Shown here one piece after another: positions 59,571 to 64,000 of a DNA stretch of 64,000 nt (position 1 is its first letter; the number at the start of each line of letters is the position of its first letter). The stretch comes from Rhynchopus euleeides (taxonomy: Eukaryota > Euglenozoa > Diplonemea > Diplonemida > Diplonemidae). The position numbers were made by a program, and so were the translations under genes. Under the pieces are notes generated by a model. The model did no database searches. It was not told where the DNA came from and was given only the letters and a program-made list of their open reading frames with translations. The stretch is taken from positions 1,860,001 to 1,924,000 of the forward strand of contig OY723288.1 of the NCBI GenBank assembly GCA_963210315.1, in the 5' to 3' direction.

Positions 59571-61676
59571 ATGCGCGCCCTTGTCCTGCGTTGCCTGGAA
59601 AATGTGATCTCAATGGACGGGAAGCTGGAGGGGAGGGAGCGCGGGAACCGCCTCCTGCTGTTCACCACCTTCAGCTTCGTCCTGTTCATCACAGGGGTGA
59701 TGTCCATGACGGAGCAGTGGCCCATCTCATACGTGGCCAACGGCCTTCTTATCACAGGCAACGTGGGCGGTCTGCTGATGTGCTTCTGCCGTGTGCGCAT
59801 CACAGACAGCATGGTGCGCGTCTACATCGCAGTGCTCGGCGTGTGTGCCATCATAGCGGACCTCAACACACACGCCATCGGATCGGCCCCCATGTGGGCT
59901 ATCACCGTGCTGCTGGCAGACCTGTCGCTGGTGCTGCGCCTCGGCAGGAGCTTTGCCACAGGCATCATCGCCCTCGCTGTCCTGTGGGTCGGCATCAGCA
60001 CCGTCGAGTCTGTGGTGCGGTTTGGGATGTTCGAGCTGCCCGGTTCCGCCCCACAGTGGTATCGGTGGGAGCGGTTCTCGCAGCTAGTGGACTGCGCCAC
60101 GCCGCCCTGCCCCGTCAGCCCTGTGAAGGGTGTTTTCGAGATGGGCATCTCGCTGCTGGTCATGCTGATCGACTTCCTCGCAACACGTGGCTTCGCAGAG
60201 GCGGCGGAGGCGGAGCAGGCGGCGATGGAGCGCACCATCCAGACGGTGGGCGACATCGCACAGCTGCTGGCGGAGTACGACGTGGACAACGTGTCAGAGA
60301 TGCTGAAGGATGCAGAGGAGACGGCAGGGAGGCTTCCCCCCGCGATGCAGGAGGCGCTGCGGCGTCTGGAGCAGAACCTGCGTGCGTACCGACCCTACCT
60401 GCCGGAGGCGCTGTTCGAACAGCTGCATGTCGGCGAGACCTCCGTCACCCGGGTGCAGGCGCCGGGCACCGTCAGCAAAACTGCAGCCATCGCCTTCACC
60501 GACGTGTGCTCCTCCACGTCGATCTGGGAGTCAGTCCCCGAGGCGATGAAGAAGGCGATGCAGACGCACAACCTTGTGGTGCGCAAGGTGTGCGGCCTGC
60601 TGGGGGGCTACGAGGTGAAGACCATCGGGGATGCCTTCATGGTGGCATTCGAGGAGGCACGCGAGGCGGTGGACTTCGGGATGATGGTGCAGCACCGCCT
60701 CCTCAAGGCCGACTGGCCCCTCCTGTCCATGTGCCCCACCACTGAGCTGTGGGGCGGGCTCACGGTGCGCATCGGTGTGAACCATGGCCCGGTCACCCTT
60801 GAGACAAACGTCCTCACGGGGCGCGTCGACTACTTCGGGCACACGGTGAACGTCGCCGCACGACTCGAAGGGGTATGCGCCCCGGGTGCGGTGGCGGTGC
60901 CTGCTGACCTCTGGGACCGTGTCTGCGACATGTGCCAGCCAGCCGTGGCAGGCCCCGAGAGCAAGATCAAGCTGAAGGGCGTCAGCGGGGAGGCCCTCGT
61001 GCGCCACGTGTGGCCCGAGAGCCTCTCCGGGCGGCAGTACACCCCCCTGAACCCCACCCCCGTGGCCAGGGGGTCCAGTTCTGCGGACACGGCGGTGCGC
61101 GTGTCACTCTTCGCCAAGAAGGCGATCGACATGCACGATGTGGACGCCACGTTGGGGGCGCTGCGCCTCGCCGTCATCTCAAACAACACAGCTGCCCTGC
61201 GCATCAGCCACAGCCTGGAGGGCGTGGTGCCCCTCCTGCAGCAGAGCCGCGCAACGCTTGTGACGCTGCTGGGTGAGTATGTCTTCATCGGGTGGAACCT
61301 TTCCCAGACGATGCCAGTACATGCTGAGAGCGCGGTGCAGTTTGCCCAGCGCGTGGTGCGCGCCCCGTGGAGTGCAGGAATGCGCCTGGGCCTGGCGAGC
61401 GGCAAGGTACACCACGGCGACGTGGGCACCAACACGCAGCGGTTTGTCACCGTAGCGGGGCCCACCGTGGCAGCGAGCATGCAGGGGCTGCGCATTGCCA
61501 CCGATATGGATTTGGCTGTGACGTACACAACAGACGCACCGATGCCGGTCGCGGCAATCCAGCGGTCGCTGGTGGAGGTGTCACAGATGGTGGAGGTGTC
61601 CCACCCCTTCCGGCCTGTTGTGATGTATAAGCTGGTCGACGAGCCAGCCTTCGCGGCTGTATCGCCCCGGTTGTAG
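59571..61676 (+). CDS. Membrane adenylyl cyclase (class III) with catalytic and degenerate cyclase domains
   Basis: 701 residues, one exon. Six hydrophobic segments fill about residues 28-200, followed by a helical linker. The first cyclase domain (about 303-480) has both metal Asp (AIAFTDVCSS and KTIGDAFM), the Lys before TIGD and Asp in VDYFGHT that select ATP, and Asn/Arg of VNVAARLEG for the transition state. It should make cAMP as a dimer. A second domain (about 520-690) keeps the fold signature (GMRLGLASGKVHHGDVG, VTVAGPTVAASMQGL), but TIGDAF is replaced by LLGEYVF and both metal Asp are gone, so it is probably regulatory. I start at MRALVLRCLEN; the frame extends 35 codons upstream. 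Confidence 0.88.
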   Translation: MRALVLRCLENVISMDGKLEGRERGNRLLLFTTFSFVLFITGVMSMTEQWPISYVANGLLITGNVGGLLMCFCRVRITDSMVRVYIAVLGVCAIIADLNTHAIGSAPMWAITVLLADLSLVLRLGRSFATGIIALAVLWVGISTVESVVRFGMFELPGSAPQWYRWERFSQLVDCATPPCPVSPVKGVFEMGISLLVMLIDFLATRGFAEAAEAEQAAMERTIQTVGDIAQLLAEYDVDNVSEMLKDAEETAGRLPPAMQEALRRLEQNLRAYRPYLPEALFEQLHVGETSVTRVQAPGTVSKTAAIAFTDVCSSTSIWESVPEAMKKAMQTHNLVVRKVCGLLGGYEVKTIGDAFMVAFEEAREAVDFGMMVQHRLLKADWPLLSMCPTTELWGGLTVRIGVNHGPVTLETNVLTGRVDYFGHTVNVAARLEGVCAPGAVAVPADLWDRVCDMCQPAVAGPESKIKLKGVSGEALVRHVWPESLSGRQYTPLNPTPVARGSSSADTAVRVSLFAKKAIDMHDVDATLGALRLAVISNNTAALRISHSLEGVVPLLQQSRATLVTLLGEYVFIGWNLSQTMPVHAESAVQFAQRVVRAPWSAGMRLGLASGKVHHGDVGTNTQRFVTVAGPTVAASMQGLRIATDMDLAVTYTTDAPMPVAAIQRSLVEVSQMVEVSHPFRPVVMYKLVDEPAFAAVSPRL

Positions 61677-62859
61677 AGCGGGTGCTTCTATTTCAATATC
61701 CCCACCCCCTGTGTGGGAGGAACGTGCCGCTCAGTCAGGACTCAATCCCACCCACCATGCTCCGCACCCACTCGTCTTCACGCAAGGCAGGGGGGGCGGG
61801 GGGTGGAAGCGTCAACGCGTAACCAAACCCAAGTGAGAGAGAGATTGACGGCGAAACGTTCGGTTTTTTGTCACGAAGACCACCCTGGTTTGACCTGAGT
61901 TTGGCAGAGTTGTGGTCATACTGTCATCAAACCCGCGATCTGGCAAACCGGTGGTGGGAAAGAGAGAAGAGGCCCCTTTCTTTTTGTGCGAACCAACCGC
62001 CGGTACGAAATTCCCGGCCTGTGCGCTCAACAAACAAAAAAAACATAGCCGTTCCTCTTTCAGACCGCTTCCTATATTATAGCGTTTTTTCTCCCCTCCA
62101 GAGCATACAGCGAGGTATAGCGCCTGCGATTTCCCCCCACCCCCACCCCTCCTCCTCCGTTGCTGATATCTCCTCTCATCTCCTCCCCTTTACGTATATC
62201 CCTCCCTCCCCCCCTCCCCACGGGGGGTACTGTCGTCGAAGTTTACACAGGAGCAACAGTGTATCTTCTTCCTCCCTCCCCCGCCTCCTCCTCCTCCTCC
62301 TCCCCCCAAAACACATTACCGCGGCACAAAAAAATTGAGTGCGTCTCTCCCAACGGTATCGGGACGCCACCTGCATGTAGAGCGGTGGTTGGTGTTGCCT
62401 CTGAACACCCTCTGAACCTTTCTGTAAAAAAAATCTGCCGCCATCTCGATAGTGCATGCCCTCCCCCCCTCCCCCCTCTCTCTCTCTCTCTCCTGGACCC
62501 ACCTCGTTCTGTCCACCAGGGGGGGGAAAGGCCCCTGCCGCCACCACAGCAGTGACGTGCCGCCCCATCAAATTAAAATGTGGGCGGCAAGGAAGGGGGG
62601 GGGGGGCGGGGGGGGGGTTGGAGCGGTAGCCCTTTGACCTGGCCAGGGAGGCGGGTGGGGGGGGGGGGGTTGCCCTCCGTTTGTCCCCACCTCACCCCAC
62701 CTCTCCTCGCCCCTCAGAATAGAATTTCTCCTCGGGTCCTCCTATAGCTCAAAAATGTCCCACTCAGGTGGGCCGCCTGATCCTTTTTGAATTTTTCTTT
62801 CAAAGGCGGGTTGCGGAGGGGGGGGGGGGGTTACCCCTTCGACACTCACGACGCGCTGT
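61677..62859. other. Intergenic
   Basis: Low-complexity C-, CT- and G-rich DNA (CT run near 62,478-62,492, G runs near 62,596-62,670). No supported gene. Confidence 0.5.
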
Positions 62860-62861
62860 CG

Positions 62862-63100
62862 GGGTCTTCGACTGTCGATTCGACAGTCGAATCGACAGCA
62901 AAATCGACTGTCGACTGTCGACAGGTCGACTGCCGATTCGACTGTCGACCCGTCGACAGTCGACAGTCGATTTTGCTGTCGATCGACAGTCGATTCGACC
63001 TGTCGACTGTCAACAGTCGACAGCTGTCGACAGCTTACTGTCGACAGGTCGACAGTCGATTTCGACAGCTATACCTGTCGACAGCTTCGACAGGTCGGAT
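62862..63100. repeat. Array of TCGACAGTCGA-type palindromic words
   Basis: About 230 bp made almost only of CGACTGTCGA, TCGACAGTCGA and CTGTCGACAG in alternating orientation. It is followed by a GAGTGACC/GGTCACTC inverted pair (63,129-63,150) and preceded by a G-run (62,817-62,830). The design matches the subterminal arrays of the elements at 34.4, 40.0 and 50.1 kb. Confidence 0.75.
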
Positions 63101-64000
63101 ACTGGTTCACTGACCGGTAGACAGCCTGAGTGACCTGACCCGGTCACTCAGACACTGAGTCATCTCAGACCCGTGGGTTTCTTTACCAGTTTCAGATTCA
63201 GATCTGCTGATCCAGAACCGCACCCTCTCCTTCCACACCAATTGTATCAGCTGCTCATGGGTCCGAGTGACGACGATAGCAATGACGATGGCTCCATAGC
63301 AAAGATGGCTACCACTGTCAAAGCTCATCTGGAACAGAAACTGTCCCAGATGGAAGTCTCCTGTATAAATACAGGGTTCGGGTTTCCCACGAGTGTAACG
63401 CAGATACGTGCAGGTGTGTCAAGAGAGTGTGCAGCTCACAGCAGTTCCTCATCCTTGGTTCTGAACCCCACAGTTCTTCGAATCACAGGGACAAGATCCA
63501 AACGATCAGGCTTTCCCGGACGCGCGGGGTTCAACTGGTGAAGACCGTTGTTGAGAGACCGTAGCGGAGGTCGACGTAGGCTTATCGCATGCTACGGCAG
63601 GGATGAGGACTCAGCCGCCACCCCGGTGGTTTGCAGGTTGAACAGGTTGTGTGGTTCCACTGTTCAACGTAGGTCGGCCTGTCTGATAAGACTCAGCCAC
63701 CCTGCGGGTCAATTTATTCCAAAAGAAGACGCCTTTGTGACCAAAAGGCAAAATTTCCTCCCGTCAGGCTCCCGTACCACAGAGGCCCGTTGCGGGTTGC
63801 CTCTGTGTATGTATACGTTTTGCGATGACAGGGTGTGGAACCTGGCGTAGACCGAGCTACAACCAGGCGCCGTGGGTCAATTTTTTTAGAAAAGGCCTTG
63901 ACCAAAGGCATCCCCCTAACACTTAATTGCTCTGCTTCAACCTGAACCGACCCTCTAGGCAGCGTGAGGTGGCTACGTCGAGCCACTTCGTGGACAGCTG
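63101..64000. other. Right-edge region, weak coding signal
   Basis: A plus-strand frame at 63,173-63,541 (for example PHQLYQLLMGPSDDDSNDDG, then KMATTVKAHLEQKLSQMEVS) looks moderately protein-like, but I cannot name it. GGGTCAATTT-TT and GACCAAAAGGCA words occur twice, near 63,707-63,752 and 63,873-63,911. A CAGAGGC/GCCTCTG stem lies near 63,780-63,806. This may be the interior of an element whose left end is the array at 62.9 kb. Confidence 0.3.

Overview
The window is nuclear DNA of a GC-rich unicellular eukaryote. Genes have short GT-AG introns (donor usually GTATG or GTGAG). The products are eukaryotic: a kinesin-13, a FAM50/XAP5 protein, a GRAM/VASt lipid-transfer protein and a membrane adenylyl cyclase. 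Intergenic DNA is full of C/G homopolymers, CT tracts and telomere-like CCCTAA words. I cannot name the species. The stop codons used by host genes imply the standard code, and nothing bacterial (operons, CRISPR, insertion sequences) was seen.

Layout. 0.7-7.8 kb: a small two-TM protein, a leucine-rich-repeat protein, a decayed element with inverted ends, and a GRAM/VASt protein whose GRAM domain is interrupted by a B-box-like zinc finger. 7.8-15.5 kb: gene-free, low-complexity DNA with a tandem array of about 180 bp units. 15.5-20.2 kb: a tyrosine-recombinase retrotransposon (DIRS/Ngaro/VIPER group) with identical 95 bp terminal direct repeats and the order Gag, recombinase, RT-RNase H. 20.3-27.3 kb: a ubiquitin-like multi-pass membrane protein, a possible minus-strand spliced gene, the FAM50/XAP5 homologue and a kinesin-13. 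27.3-34.4 kb: gene-poor, with a 237 bp CT microsatellite and a small TA-flanked element.

34.4-57.3 kb is a dense, partly nested collection of DNA transposons. It holds two relatives of one two-gene family (34,422-36,656 decayed; 40,026-43,786 apparently intact, transposase with three C2H2 fingers), the intact one lying inside a palindromic telomere-like satellite (39,942-46,716). It also holds a MITE with an 8 bp target duplication, a foldback with 0.37 kb arms, a one-gene element (48,570-50,094), an intact hAT-like element (50,099-53,417) and smaller foldbacks. One foldback sits in an intron of a secreted or membrane His-rich coiled-coil gene (55,551-57,554). 57.5-64 kb carries an intronless adenylyl cyclase with a catalytic and a degenerate cyclase domain, then low-complexity DNA and an array of GTCGAC-type palindromic words that may be one end of a further element.

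The host genes form no visible pathway. The recurring theme is mobile DNA: many elements are flanked by TA, begin with runs of G or with CAG, and carry arrays of an element-specific palindromic word at their ends.
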